Origin: Platanthera guangdongensis
Taxonomy: Eukaryota > Streptophyta > Magnoliopsida > Asparagales > Orchidaceae
DNA: 64,000 bases
Direction: 5' to 3'
NCBI GenBank assembly: GCA_039583875.1
Contig: CM077165.1
Coordinates: 79,100,757 to 79,164,756 of the forward strand
Below are positions 45,101-58,382 of the stretch, piece by piece. Each line of letters starts with the position of its first letter. The stretch's first letter is position 1. Both the position numbers and the translations under genes were made by a program. The notes beneath the pieces were generated by a model that was given only the letters and a program-made list of their open reading frames with translations, searched no databases and was not told the origin of the DNA.

Positions 45101-45526
45101 TAATAGCTTTCGAGCACATACCACAGAAATAATTGGAGAAACTTGGCGCGAAAAACCATAAAAACTCCTGGGTTGATCATTGTCCATCTTGAAGTCCAAT
45201 AACTTGACCTTGCATTGGATGACCACATCATACTTGGAAAACCAGTCCATTCCCAAGATCACATCAAAATCTTCCAAGTCTATCACCTTTAGATCAACAA
45301 CGACTAGAAAATCACCTAACCGAATCAGACAACTCTGAATGTCTTGGTCCGACACCACTGAATCGCTAGAGGGAAACTTGACACAAAACGCATCGCCAAT
45401 AAGATTGAGGATCAAACGATGACGCTCAACAAAGGCCCTCACCACAAACGAGTGGGTAGCACCGAAATCAATGAGATCGTGTGCCCAATGGTTCTTTACC
45501 TTAAACCTTCCTATAAAACTGCACAC
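42167..45526 (-). pseudogene. pol: G2 pol (PR, RT, RNase H, INT, chromodomain-like), broken
   Basis: Gypsy order. Protease reads [10 protein letters not shown], so the catalytic DSG has become DFG. Reverse transcriptase is well kept ([38 protein letters not shown]). RNase H from about 44230 to 43830 is heavily decayed. Integrase follows, with ECFTCKRVKAD, MDFNTRLSRSP and WVIVDRLTKCAHF. The C-terminal part ends VPVRVLDTQDRVL ... VKVLWRNQDVES, a Tekay/Del-type chromodomain region, with the stop at 42167. Several stops and frameshifts lie between 44408 and 42865. Close to G1 pol throughout. Confidence 0.85.
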
Positions 45527-45596
45527 ATAACTAGCCGAACAACATCGAGACTACAATTATGAGCTAAAAAGGAAGAAACTAAAACTAGGTTAGAAT

Positions 45597-46691
45597 CTAA
45601 TCTGAAATCAGTTGGGTAGACATTTGAGCTTCCTCTAAAGACACCACGTTCAGCTTGCCCTTCCCTTTGTCCAAGTGTTGCGGTGGCAGAAAGGCTTGGA
45701 GTGGAATCGGCTGCAGCGTGGGCTTGGACTGCGGGCACTTCGACTTGAAATAACCCTTCTGTCTGTACTGGAAGCAACCCCTATCCTTTCCCCAATAGTG
45801 GACAGCATCGTGCCCCTTCCATATACACGAAGAACAAAGTAAATCTCCCTTAGGAGTTCCTTGGATAGCATGAACTTGCTCCTGCTTCCGAGCTCCTATC
45901 CTCTTATAACATCTCTCGAATGGATGGCCTGACCGGTCATAGAAACTGCACACTTCTTTGCTTCTTTTTCTTGAAGCAGAACCAGAATCTCGAGAGCACT
46001 TACTCTCATCAGCCTTCCTCTTATCTTTCTTCATCTGCTGGCCTCTATTCTTAGCATTATCAATATTCCCGACCTTAAGAGTAGCTTCTACTACCTCAGC
46101 ATAGCTCTCAGAGCCAAAAGCATAAGCCAGTTGCTAGATGTCACTCCTAAGGCCACCCAAAAAATGCTTAACTCTATTAGCTTCAGAGGATACCAAGTCC
46201 TGGGCAAATCAGCTTAACTTACTGAACTCCACTTCATACTCACTGAGTGTGAGTTGCCTCTACTTCAGATGCAAAAAGTTATTCATCACCCCATCTCGCT
46301 CGACCGACGATAGAAACTTCTTCAGTAGAAACTCCTTGAAGGATTCCCAGGAACATCCAGCCTTAAGATTTTCCTTCTCTCTCAACCATCAGCTCTTTGC
46401 CAAACCCTTCAGCTGGTAGGCAGCGACCATCAGACTCTGGTCAGCAGAAACTCCTGAGTAAGAGAACATATCGTCGATAGCTATGATCCAATCATCCAAG
46501 GCCATAAAATTTGCTCTACTATCGTAGGTAGGAGGTCCTAATTGCTGGAAATACGAGATAAAATTCATCTCTGGTGGTAACACAGCTGGGGGCACTAGAG
46601 GAGGAGGAATAGGAATGACCTGAACCACAATAAGGTCTTGCATTCCAATAGGTTGCCCGGAAACCACGAACAACAAGGTCTGGATCTGCAA
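45597..46691 (-). pseudogene. gag: G2 gag, broken
   Basis: Gag region preceding pol. It has a Pro-rich N-terminal part, a capsid segment (YFQQLGPPTYDSRANFMALDD would align with gypsy gag), and a nucleocapsid tail with a decayed knuckle, CFQYRQKGYFKSKC, where the second Cys and the His are both Tyr. Stops occur at 46389 and further times down to 46034. The true start lies upstream of 46691, beyond another stop. Confidence 0.7.
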
Positions 46692-46984
46692 CTACATCTC
46701 CAACATTTGCCTATTACATCTAATGTGCATTCATATGATGATTGTTATGCATCTCGTACTGCATAATAGTCACATGTTTCCTACTATGAGGATCCATATA
46801 CAAACACTTATTATGCATCTCATACTATATAATATGCCTCGTATACTTCTTGTTATGCTTATGAGTGTAGTGTTCATGCTTCAGCGAAGACTTAGTGATG
46901 ACACATCAGTGTGTGTATGTAAAAGGGCTGGACAACTAACACTAACCCAAGATAGTCATTCGACCAATTGTTAAACAACCTATC
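46692..46984 (-). other. G2 5' leader
   Basis: AT-rich stretch between gag and the primer site with repeated TATGCATCTC-like units. It probably includes the decayed start of gag. Nothing else recognised. Confidence 0.45.
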
Positions 46985-46996
46985 CCTCTAATACCA
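46985..46996 (-). other. Decayed Met-tRNA primer-binding site (G2)
   Basis: TGGTATTAGAGG on the minus strand, two mismatches from TGGTATCAGAGC and two bases from the LTR. Confidence 0.7.
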
Positions 46997-48384
46997 ACTA
47001 TAACAACCCGTATTTTCTCCATATTTAACGATATATCAGAGTTAGAGAAAACAGGCATCAAGATGTCAGGTCAGCAGGGGATAACTGCAGACGCTCAGAC
47101 AAAAATCTAACTTAACACGCTTATGAAAGATCCCCAAGCTATCAAGAGGAAAATAGTTAAAGTTTAAGCAATTAGCCGTATCCCTCAGCTGAGTAGCTCA
47201 TCTAGTCCACGAAAAAAAGACAATTATACGTTGCAGAAAATACTTTATTTATAAAATTAGATGTCCTACATGAGTATAAACATCCCTAGAGGACAACTCA
47301 TGTTATGCAAGACTCTAAATTTATCATAAGTATGGAAATAGCTTCTACGTTAGTTAAAATATGGTGACTTTAGCTGTGAAATATGGCATGAATGAGATAA
47401 TACTAATATTACTTTTATACTTTAAAATATCTAACATGCAACCTAGCACAAAACCTTCCCAGAGAACAAGTACAACCAACCAAGAAAAGGCAAACTAACA
47501 GCTAGCAAAGTATTCAAGAAAACTACGAGTGGGTGTCAACAACCTGACATGAACCCACTGAAAGTATGCATGTCTGAACTAAACCAAAAAAACAACAACT
47601 ACCTTACGACGGTGAGGGAAACAACTACAACCACTACAGCTAACGAGCTACCACCAAACCTAGCTGCTCAACCGGCAACCGCTTCGAACCTGAGGCATTC
47701 ACAAAAACAGAATACCTCGGCAAGAAAATACAAGTGGCCATAGAATTTAAACAATAGATGAAAACAAATAGTCAAAGGGTTACCAACCCATGACAAGATA
47801 ACTATGAGGAAACATCAACACTCAACCACCAGGAAAATGGGGAGGAAGAACTCACAAGGGTAGTATATCCCAAACTGCACTAAGTGTGATAAAGGTCAAA
47901 ACTTTAATAACATATGCATAAGTTCATGCATAAATAAAAGAAGTTGGTCAATTTATTATTTGGAGAGCAAAACACCGGCGAAGTCCGGCATAAGCGGTGG
48001 AAGGGACCTACCGAACACACCAATAACAACAACTTTACAAAAAAAACACCGACAAAGTATGGCACTTACGGTGGAAGGGACCTACCCAACACACCAATAG
48101 CAAAGCTTCACAATGTCCCAAGGAAAGGTGGTCTTATACCTTGACACACCCAAAATCGTGGAAAAACTGGCACCTACGGTAGAAGGGATCTACCCAACAC
48201 ACCAACAGTCACAAACCCAAACAGGCTACTAAAGGCCCAAACACCCATAAAACAAATAAAACATCTCAACCAACACAGGTTTACTTGAATGAAATAAGGA
48301 AGAAAATCCCCAAAATCACCCTAAGGCCCAAACCCGACGAATCGAACTTAATTCGGCGTAAATTGACCAAGTCTACACTGATTC

Positions 48385-50972
48385 TGTAACACCTCCCCTG
48401 TAATGACTGTATAATATGGGTCCGGCCGGGACCCCACAACATACAGACGCCACAGCTTAGCATTAAAAGATTATATAACTACCCAATCTCAAAACTCCAT
48501 ATCTAACAACAGCGGAAACATCAACCAAGATTAGAAGTTATCCACATACACAAGAGTACCGAAACGGCCTTATGGGCTTACAACGAAAGAGAGTCCAAAA
48601 CTCGCATGACAACATCCAACAAAAATGTGCAAAAGCACTCCTAGACTACCTCGGCATGCAAGCCGGAAAAACAAGAGCATCAAGCATACAAGGTCACCAA
48701 CATAAAGCTAGTACATAACTTGAAACACTTCATGAAGCTTAGGCCTTATTGGCCGGCAAGCTAGTTCCTCCTTGTGATCCTTGCCCTGTAAAAATTTGGT
48801 TGTAACATGGGTCAGCAAAGGCTGACCTCAAACTGTGTAACAAGCACATCTCCTCCTGGCCGCCCCTAACGGACCCCGGGATACCCCTCAAACCTGCAAG
48901 TCAGCACTTCGTATACCATATACATAAACAAGTAAAGCACTAAAAGAATAGGTTTGGATGTCTCAAACAACATACATGTTTTCTATGTTGAGCATATAAA
49001 TAAAAGGGGCCTACTATGCAGCATGTATGCAAAACTCGGGCTTCACCCAAGGCACCCTATCGCCCATGCTTCTAGCACATCATCAAACATCTAGGTACTT
49101 CCAATTTCCCCATTGGCATTAAGCCTCAAACAAAAAGGGTACTACAATTCCCCTAATGGCATACAAGCCGCCACACAGAACTCTTGCCAACGCCCCACCC
49201 GCTCATGGTATTAGACCCGGGCTTGCCTGCAAGCTCTGACTTCTCATGTCAGGATTCCGTCTAACACATTTACCGATTCTAAGAACCCTTGCTGGACTCC
49301 ACCCGCTCATGGCCTCATTTCCCGGGCTTGCCCCATGGTTGGCATTCTCGTCAGTCTCATAGAAGGGGACTAGTCTTGCCAGGATACTCTCCCCACATGA
49401 CTTGCATGTCACGGGATAACCAGCCGACCACGGAGACAAAGTCGCTCCTTAACACATCACAATCCAATAACATTCCCACCCTAATCCCTCATTTGTACTG
49501 CAACGTCCCCGCGCACCAAGGAAACCATCTACCGCCAATGTGGAGCTATCCTTGTCCACCAAGGAAACCATCTACCGCCATTGTGGAGCTAACCTTGTCC
49601 GATTCCGGCTACACATACTCACTCGAGAAAAGGGGGAAAACACAAACATCACAAACGACATCTTGTCGCAACGGATTTCTACAAAATCCTTAAAGCTCAT
49701 ATGCAACATCACCAAGTCGGACTAACGGTCGCGACCACGGCTTCACCCACAATGCCTAATCTACTAACGGAGCGGATCTCTAATGCAAAAACATGTCGGG
49801 GATGGACTCAATCGATCCAGAGGTTCCTCTTAAACCATGGCGACCCAAACCCCTCTCATTTGAGCGATTTGGTGCCCAAAAGCTTGAAAGAAAAGATGTT
49901 AAACACGCATCCTAAAACCAAGAGGATAAGTGTCGTTACCTTACGACCCCTCTTCCTAGCCATGGAAACTTAGTCGGATGAAAACCACCGCAACGGACTT
50001 GCCTCCGTGGATCTGGACTTGGCTCGCGATTTGGGGCTCTAAAGCTTCTCCGACAGCCCGATCTCTCCTTCACCTTCTTCCTTGCTCTCCCTTCTCTCTA
50101 GAACTTAGAAAGAGAGTACTTGATGAATAATGAGGGTTTCCTAACCCTATTTCCGGACATAACTCAGCAAGGACAGCCCTTGACCATCAGATCCCCTTAG
50201 AAGGAAACGATCGGCCACGATCCGAACTTAAAACCAAAACACCTGGGCCGAACACGGCTTACGACACGCCCGTGTCCAAGGCCATGTGACTCAATCTACG
50301 CTGAAACCGTCGCACCCAGAAAAGGACATGGGCTTTGAATACGCCCGTGTCAAAGCTGACACGCCCATGTCACGCAGTACACGCCCGTATTGCTGGGCGT
50401 GTTCATCCATCGACACAAGATCAAAAACCACCTGAGAAGGACATGGGTAATCGACACACCCATTTCAAAATTGACATGCCCGTGTCAGGCCGAACACGCC
50501 TGGCCTCCAGGCCGTGTTCAAACCCCCTACACGTCCCGGCTCACAACCCGAGCAGGACACGGCCTGGGACACGCCCGTGTCTCAGGCCGTGTTCAAAGTC
50601 TCGACGATCGCCGACTGCCTTTTCATCGACTTTGTGAAAAATTCGTCGAACACGCACACGGCACGGCCTTGGACACGCCCGTGTCCCAAGACATGTTCAC
50701 CGTCTCGACACTTCGTCGAGCGCAGTTCGTCGACCACCCGAGTTCTCCATCGAACTCGAGCACGACACGGCCATGGACACGCCCATGTCCTAGGCCGTGT
50801 TCCATGTCTCGACACTTCGTCGAGCGAAAATCGTTGACTTTTCGTGCTCTCGACGAACTCGAGCATGACATGGCCTTGGACACGCCCGTGTCCCAGGCCG
50901 TGTGACCCTTACCAAGACCCAAACTTGGCCCTCGACGTTGTTCTTCTGTCTTTCGAATTTTGGGGCGTTACA
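48385..50972 (-). repeat. 3' LTR of G3
   Basis: 2588 bp, TGTAACACCTCCCC ... GGGGCGTTACA on the window strand. The ACACGCCCGTGT cluster occupies its right end, close to the U3 start. No genes inside. Confidence 0.9.
50250..50910. repeat. ACACGCCCGTGT / ACACGGCC...GGCCGTGT cluster in the G3 LTR
   Basis: Imperfect palindromes such as GACACGCCCGTGTC and their half-sites recur about every 30 to 60 bp (for example near 50266, 50340, 50376, 50570, 50675, 50778 and 50879). Blocks containing TCGACACTTCGTCGAGC are also repeated. The duplicate in the right LTR is at about 57660..58320 and has lost several CpGs. Confidence 0.8.
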
Positions 50973-50990
50973 ACTCTCTCCCCCTTAAAA
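50973..50990 (-). other. Polypurine tract of G3
   Basis: A purine-rich run (TTAAGGGGGAGAGAGT on the minus strand) next to the 3' LTR. Confidence 0.75.
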
Positions 50991-51037
50991 GAATTTCGTC
51001 CTGAAATTATAGAAAACAAAAAGGGGGTACACAAAAC

Positions 51038-54000
51038 TTAAATGATACCTGAACGAAAAAAATCTGTATACTCCTCTAACATGGTATGTTCTCGCTCCCA
51101 AGAGAGCTCCTCACGACCGCAGTTGTCCCATCAGACTTTTACGAGTTTGACCTCTTTGTTTTGCAACTGCCGAATTTCTGAATCCTCAATAATAACTGGA
51201 CGAACTCGCGTCCTCAATTCTTCCTCTATCGACACCGATGTCTATTTGATCACCACACTAGCCTCTGCTAAGGCTTTCCTCAAGACGGAGACATGGAAGA
51301 CGTCATGCAATCCACTCAGCTCCGCGGACAACGCTAACCGGTACGCTGCTTCTCCCACCCGTTCTACAACCTCGAAAGTTCCCAAAAACCTCAGACTCAA
51401 ATTCTTGAGCCGGAGAATCCGTTAAACGCCTTTGAACAGCTTGATCTCTAAATAGACTCAACCGCCTACCGCGAACTCCAGCTTCCTGTGGCAAGCATTA
51501 AAATATTTTACTTGTCGATCTTGAGCTACCTTCATGCGCTCTTGAATGGTTCGCACCAACTCACATGCATCAGCTACCACTCCTTTTCCCAAAATTTTGG
51601 TGTCTCTCGCCTCTGTCCAAGACATCGGTGTTCGACACCGCCTCCCATACAAAGCTTCGTATGGCGCCATCTTTATACTCACTCGGTAACTATTGTTATA
51701 AGCGAACTCTACCATGAAGAGGTGATCCTCCCACTTCTTTCCGAAGTCAAGAATACACATCCTCAGCATATCCTCCATAGTACGGTTCGTTTTTTTTTTA
51801 TTTTGTCTGTCTGTTTGAGGATGGAAAGCCATACTGAACTTTAGCTTTGTGCCCAGACTCTTCTAAACCAACCTCCAGTTCTTGGACGTGAAACGTCCAT
51901 CGCGATCACTAACTATACTCTTAGGGATCCCATGTAGTCGCATAATGTTGCGAACATACAACTTTACCAGCTTCTCCACGCTGTCCTCCTTCCGATTTGG
52001 GATGAAGTGAGCCACTTTGGTTAAGCGATCCACAATCACCCAAATTGCGTCGTTACCCTGCTGCGATCTAGGTAACCCATGCACAAAGTCCATGGAGATG
52101 TCATCGAATTTCCACTCGGGAATAAGAAGAGGCTTCAGGAACCCGCCCGACTTCTGAAATTTGGCCTTCACCAAGGCACAAGTTTGGCATCGATTCACGT
52201 ACAAAGCTATGTCCCGCTTCAGTACAGGCCACCAAAAGGATTTCTTCAAATCCAGGTACATCTTTATACTGCCCGGGTGAATGAAGTACTTTATGAAGTG
52301 AGCCTCAAACATCAACTCCTCGCGGAGCTTGCCGAACTACGGTACACAAATCCTTTCGTCTTTCCTCAAAATCCCATCAATCAACTCCCAGGCGCTGCTC
52401 TTGCCCTTTTGATCTTCCACCATGTATGGTTGAAACTCCACATCCAAATGAGTCGCTTCCCGAATACGATCAGACAAATCGTTCTGCATTTCAATCCAGT
52501 TCAACCGAACCATGCTAGACTCGCCTCTTGCTACACATACCATGCCAAGGGACTCCCAGTCCCGCACCAACCGCTCATCATGTGCGTCGATCCAATTACC
52601 TTGCCCCAAGTATTTTCGACTCAAGTCATCTACCACCACATTGGCTTTGCCTGGCGTATACTGAATCGCCACCTCGTAGTCTCCAAAGATCTCAACCCAC
52701 CTGTACTGTCACATATTCAAGTCCTTCTGATCTAGGAGATACTTAAGGCTTTTATGATCCGTGAAGATCTCCACCTTCGCACCATAAACAAAGTGCCGCC
52801 AAAATTTCAACGCGAAAGTTACCGCCGCCAACTCCAAGTCATGGACGGGGTAATTCCTCTCGTGAGGCTTCAGTTGCCTAGACCCATAGGCCATCACACT
52901 GCCATGTTGCACCAACATACAACCCAAACCGCATCCTGATGCGTCACTGAAAATTTGAAATTCGTCGGTCCCTTTCGGTAGACTTAGGATTGGAGCCATC
53001 ATCAGCCTTTCCTTCAGTGTCTCAAATGCCTGACTGCACTCCTGAGTCCACACAAACTTCTGATCCTTACGAGTTAGTGAAGTGAGGGGTAGAGCTATCC
53101 GCGAAACGTTTTCTACAAATCTTCTATAGTACCCGGTTAGTCCAAGGAAACTTTGAACTTCTGCCACGGTTCTCAAAATCGGCCAATCTCTGATGGCTTA
53201 CACTTTTGTTGGATCTACCGCCACCCCATCCCCACTAATCACGTGGCCCAAAAATGCCACCTTCTCTTGCCAGAACTCGCACTTTGAGAACTTTGCATAA
53301 AGCTGGTTCTCTCTCAACACTTATAAGACTACTCTCAAGTGAGTCTCATGCTCGACCTCCGATTTAGAGTAAACCAGAATGTCGTCAATAAAGACAACAA
53401 CAAAAGAGTCCAAGTATTCCCGAAATACTCGATTCATCAAATCCATGAATACGGATGGTGCGTTCGTCAGCCTGAACGACATCACCGAGAACTCAAAGTG
53501 ACCATAACACATACCAAACACTGTCTTGGGTTTGTCCTCATCTCGAATACGCAACTGATAGTATCCCGACTTTAAGTCCAACTTTGAATACACCACTGAC
53601 CCCACCAGCTGGTAAAACAGGTCGTCATTATGAGGAATCAGATACTTATTCTTGACAGTCAATTTATTCAACTCTCGATAGTCTATGCACAGCGGCATAC
53701 TACCGTCTTTCTTCTTCACGAACAATACAGACGCGCTCCACGGTGAAGAACTGGGTCTGATATACCCCTGCTCCAACAGTTCCTGCAACTATACCTTGAG
53801 TTCGGCCAACTCATTTGGTGTCATCCTAAATGGAGGACGTGACACCGGCCTAGCATCTTGCACTAACTCAATCGAGAAATCAATCTCCCATCGAGGTGGC
53901 GCACTAGGAAGTTCATCCAGAAACACATCCTTGAACTCTGCAACTACGGGCACTTCCCCAAGCGAAAACTTCTAAAGGCGAACCTCCAATAATGCTACAA

Positions 54001-54450
54001 GAGCTACTCCACCCTGGTTAACTGCCCGCATCAACTGCATGGCCGAAATTAGGGAACAGGCCACTCCATTAAGGCCCTCAAACGTAACTTCTGTCTGCCC
54101 TTCGCTTCTTAGGGTCACCACCTTGGACAGGAAATCAATACTGGCACGCTGCACTGCTAACCAGTCCATTCCCAATATCACATCAAATTCAACCAACGGT
54201 AGGACCACTGTTATCAACATGATGTCAACTCCGCCTAGCTCCCAAGAAATGCATCCTTTCTCCCCGGTGGTCATGGATGACCCATTGGGCATTCGCACCT
54301 TCAGCTCTGCGTCCGCCGAGAATGACTCAACTCCAATTCACCAGATGAGGCTTTCCACAAGAAAGGAGTGCGACGCTCCCGTATCAAACAATACCCTAGC
54401 GGGGTATCCCAAAAATAACACAAAGCCTAAAATATAGACATCAAATATAA
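51038..54450 (-). pseudogene. pol: G3 pol (PR, RT, RNase H, INT, chromodomain-like), broken
   Basis: Protease has an intact FDTGASHSF and later FDVILGMDW. Reverse transcriptase (53788..53321) has [18 protein letters not shown] and FIDDILVYS. RNase H (53176..52709) reads [16 protein letters not shown], typical of gypsy. Integrase follows, with RCQTCALVKAKF, DFVHGLPRSQQG and IVSDRDGRF. The C-terminus (DVFHVSVLRKAL ... SWEREHTMLEEY) ends at a TAA at 51038 and is chromodomain-like but less close to G1 and G2. Stops include those near 54350, 53788, 52709, 51832 and two in the last 90 codons. It is related to G1 and G2 at clade level but is a different family. Confidence 0.85.
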
Positions 54451-55586
54451 CGGTCTGAAGGTATGAAGCACAAGGTTAAACTTAAACTTCCTCATACCTG
54501 TCACCACATCAGGTTGGCGGATCGTTTCCTGCTGTCTAAGGTTGTAATCCCTTGGTTGCACCAGTTGGAACCGAGAAGCGCTAGACTCTGCCATCTTCCC
54601 TTTCTCTATGGCGCTGGGGGCGGAGCGCACAGTCTGCTCCTGCCTTGCCTCCTGCTCCGCACCTCCTTGATTACAAAAACAAGCAATGTGCCCCCACCTT
54701 ACCACAGTTGAAGCACGTTGGTGGTCCCTTAGATTGAGACCCTCTGAACGTCAATTTGCTTTTCTCACTAGACTTGAATGAGTGAGGCTTTTTCGTCCAC
54801 CTATTCCCTTCAGACTTTACTTGGGATTGAGGAGGCTTCCCTTCGCATTGCTTAGGCGCAAAACCCTTACGACGTTGGCTTCACTCCAGATCACTCTCCA
54901 ATGTCCTGACAGCCTCAACCAACTCATTGAAACCAGCTCTCTTCATGGCGATGAGGGGTAGCCTTAGTTTCTCCCTCATCCCCTGGTAGAAGAGGTTATC
55001 CCTCTCTTCATTATCTGCCATTGTCGTTCCTGCATAACGACCCAACCGAGTGAACTCTTGTACGTACTCGTCCATCATCTTGTCCCGCTGCACCAAGTGC
55101 AGGAACTGCCTTTGGAGGGCCAACCTAGTCGAAACGGGAATGTACTACTTTAGGAAAGCATTCCCAAACTCTTCCATGGACGGGGTGCGTCCAGGAAACT
55201 GGCGGCCATTATGGCTCACCCACCACAACTTTGCATCTCCCTCCAACATGAAGGCCGCAAACTCAGATTTCTTCTCCTCTGGCGTCTCTATCGCCCTCAG
55301 AAGATCTTTGAATCCGTGCCCACAAATCCTCTGCATCAGTCGGCGTACCGACTCCCTTGAACGTCGGGGGATGGAAGCTCAAAAAATACTTCATCTGCCG
55401 GTCTCCATGCCCGACAACCACCCTTTCTACCAAAGGCTCTGCTCGCCTGGCTTCTCCACCCGGCACGGTCATCGTCGTATCCAGTGTAGCACGGGTTGCT
55501 GCTTGAGCTATCGCTACAGCTTGGGCTGCCACCATTGCTTCTGTAAGTATGCGATAGAAGTCGGCCGGGTTTACACCCATGCCCAA
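54427..55586 (-). pseudogene. gag: G3 gag, broken
   Basis: The first clear ATG is at 55586 (MGMGVNPADFY); an open frame extends about 20 codons upstream. It has a capsid-type gypsy gag domain (FHPPTFKGVGTPTDAEDLW, AKLWWVSHNG, YVQEFTRLGRYA). A frameshift falls near 55320..55340, and stops at 55145 and 54881. The nucleocapsid knuckle (CFNCGKVG then HIACFC) is split by a one-base shift in a G run near 54690. About 200 bp of leader separate gag from the primer site. Confidence 0.8.
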
Positions 55587-55786
55587 AGGACCCTGAGCAG
55601 TAGCGCTGCTCGCTGAAAGCTTTTCTCTTGGTCTCGACGTACCCGCCTCATTGCTTGCTCTCTTAAGAAAAGCAAGAAAACAAGGAATCAGTCTCTAATC
55701 GCAAGACTCAATCATAAGGACACTCATGGTCCCGCATTACTCCTATGTGGATAACTTATATATGCACTGACCTTAAATCTAACCTG

Positions 55787-55798
55787 GCTCTGATACCA
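55787..55798 (-). other. Primer-binding site, initiator Met-tRNA (G3)
   Basis: A perfect TGGTATCAGAGC on the minus strand, three bases from the LTR start at 55802. Confidence 0.9.
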
Positions 55799-55801
55799 AA
55801 T

Positions 55802-58382
55802 TGTAACACCTCCCCTGTAATGACCGTATAATATGGGTCCGGTTGGGGCCCCACAACATACAGACGCTATAGCTTTAGCATTAAAAGATGATATAACTAC
55901 CCAATCTCAAAACTCCATATCTAACAATAGCGTAAACATCAACAAAGATTAGAAGTTATCCACATATACAAGAGTATCGAAACGAGCTCATGGCCTTAAA
56001 ACAAAAGAGAGTCCAAAACTCACATGACAACATCCAACAAAAACGTGCAAAAGCACTCCTAGACTACCTCAGCATGCAAGCCGGAAAAATAAGAGCATCA
56101 AGCATACAAGGTCACCAACATAAAGCTAGTACAAAACTTGAAACACTTCGTGAAGCTTAGGCCTTATTGGCCGGCTAGCTAGCTCCTGCTTGTGATCCTT
56201 GACCTATAAAAATTTGATTGTAACGTGGGTTAACAAAGGCTGACCTCAAACTGTGTAACAAAGACATCTCCTCCCGGCCGCCCCTAACGGACTCCGGGGT
56301 ACCCCTCCAACCTGAAAATCAGCACTTCGTATACCATATACATAAACAAGTAAAGCACTAAAAGAACAGGCTTGGATATCTCAAACAACATACACATTTT
56401 CTATGTTGAGAATATAAATAAAAGGGGCCTACTATGCAACAATTATGCAAAACTCGGGCTTCACCCAAGGCACCCTATCACGTATGCTTCTAGAACATCA
56501 TCAAACATCTGGGTACTTCCTATTTCACCATTGGCATTAAGCCTCAAAAAAAAGGGTACTGCAATTCTCCTAACGGCATACAAGCCGCCACACGGAACTC
56601 TTGTCAAGGCCCCACCCACTCATGGTCTTAGACCCGGGCTTGCCTGCAAGCTCTGACTTCTCATGTCAGGATTCCGTCTAACACACTGACCGATTCTAAG
56701 GACCCTTACTGGACCCCACTAGCTCATGGCCTCATTGCCCGGGCTTGCTCCATGCTTGGTGTTCTCGTCCGTCTAACAGAAGGGGACTAGTCTCGCCGGG
56801 ACACTCTCCCCACATGACTTGCACGTCACGGGATAGCCAGCCGACCACGAAGACAAAGCCGCGCCTTAGCACATCATAATCAATAACATTCCCACCCTAA
56901 TCCCTCATTTGTACTGCAACGTCCCCGCGCACCAAGGAAACCATCTACTGGCAATGCGGAGCTAACCTTGTCCACCAAGGAAACCATCTACCGCCATTGT
57001 GGAGCTAACCTTGTCCGGTTCCGGCTATACATACTCACTCGATAAAAGGGGGAAAACACAAACATCACAAACGGCATCTTGCCGCAACGGATTTCTACAA
57101 AATCCTTAAAGCTCGTATGCAACATCACCGAGTCGGACTAACGGTCGCGACCACGGCTTCACCCACAATGCCTAATCCACTAACGGAGCGGATACCTAAT
57201 GCAAAAACATGTCGGGGACGGACTTAATCGACCCGGAGGTTCCTCTTGAACCGTGACGACCCAAAACCCTCTCATTTGAGAGATTTGGTGCCCAAAAGCT
57301 TGAAAGAAAAGATGCTAAACACGCATCCTAAAACCATGAGGAGAAGTGTCGTTACCTTACGGCCCCTCTTCCTAGCCATGGAAACTTAGCTGGATGAAAA
57401 CCACCGCAACGGACTTGCCTCCGCGGATCTGGACTCGGCTCGCGATTTGGGGCTCCGAAGCTTCTCCGGCATCCAGATCTCTCCTTCACCTTCTTTCTTG
57501 CTCTCCCTTCTCTCTAGAACTTAGAAAGAGAGTACTTGATGAAGAATGAGGGTTTCCTAACCCTATTCCCGGACATAACTCAGCAAGGACAGCCCTGGAC
57601 CATCAGATCCCCTTAGAAGGAAACGAACGGCCATGATCCGAACTTAAAACCAAAACACCTGGGCCGAACACGGCTTGCGACACGCCCGTGTCCAAGGCCG
57701 TATGCCTCAATCGAAGCTGAAACTATCGCACCCAGAAAATGGCACGGGCTCTGAACACGCCCGTGTCAAAGCTGACATGCCCGTGTCACGCAGTACACGC
57801 CTGTATTGCTGGGCGTGTTCCTCCATCTACACAGGATCAAAAACCACCCGAGAAGGACACGAGCAATCGACACGGCCGTATAGAAATTGACATGCTCGTA
57901 TCAGGCTGAACACGAATGGGCTCTAGGCCGTGTTCAATCCCCCTACACGTCCCGACCCATAACCCGAGCAGGACACGGCCTGGGACATGCCTGTGTCTCA
58001 GGCTGTGTTCGAAGTCTCGACGATTGTCGACTGCCTTTTCGTCGACTTCGCAGAAAATTCGTCGAACACGCACATGACACGGCCTTGGACACGCCCGTGT
58101 CCCAAGCCGTGTTCACTATCTCGACACTTCGTCGAGCACAGTTCGTCAACCACACTAATTCTCCATCGAACCCGAGAACGACACGGCCATGGACACGCCC
58201 AAGTCCTAGGCTGTGTTCCATGTCTCGACACTTCGTCGAGTGAAAATCGTCGACTTCCCAGGCTCTCGACAAACCCGAGCATGACACGGCCTTGGACACG
58301 CCTGTGTCCCAGGCCGTGTGACCCTTACCAACACCCAAACTTGGCTCTTGACTTTGTCCGTCCCTCTTTCGAATTTTGGGGC
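55802..58382 (-). repeat. 5' LTR of G3, end clipped
   Basis: 2581 bp closely matching 48385..50972. The match stops after TTTTGGGGC at 58382, where the other copy continues GTTACA. Many differences between the two LTRs are C/T or G/A at CpG sites. Confidence 0.88.

Larger units (their letters stand above)
48385..58382 (-). mobile_element. G3: gypsy chromovirus inside the G2 LTR
   Basis: 9998-bp minus-strand gypsy element. LTRs are 48385..50972 (2588 bp) and 55802..58382 (2581 bp, missing about six terminal bases). The primer site is at 55787..55798. Left flank GATTC (48380..48384) and right flank AATTC (58384..58388) may be a mutated target duplication. Gag and pol are both recognisable and broken. 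The LTRs differ far more often than those of S2, so this is an older insertion. Confidence 0.88.
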
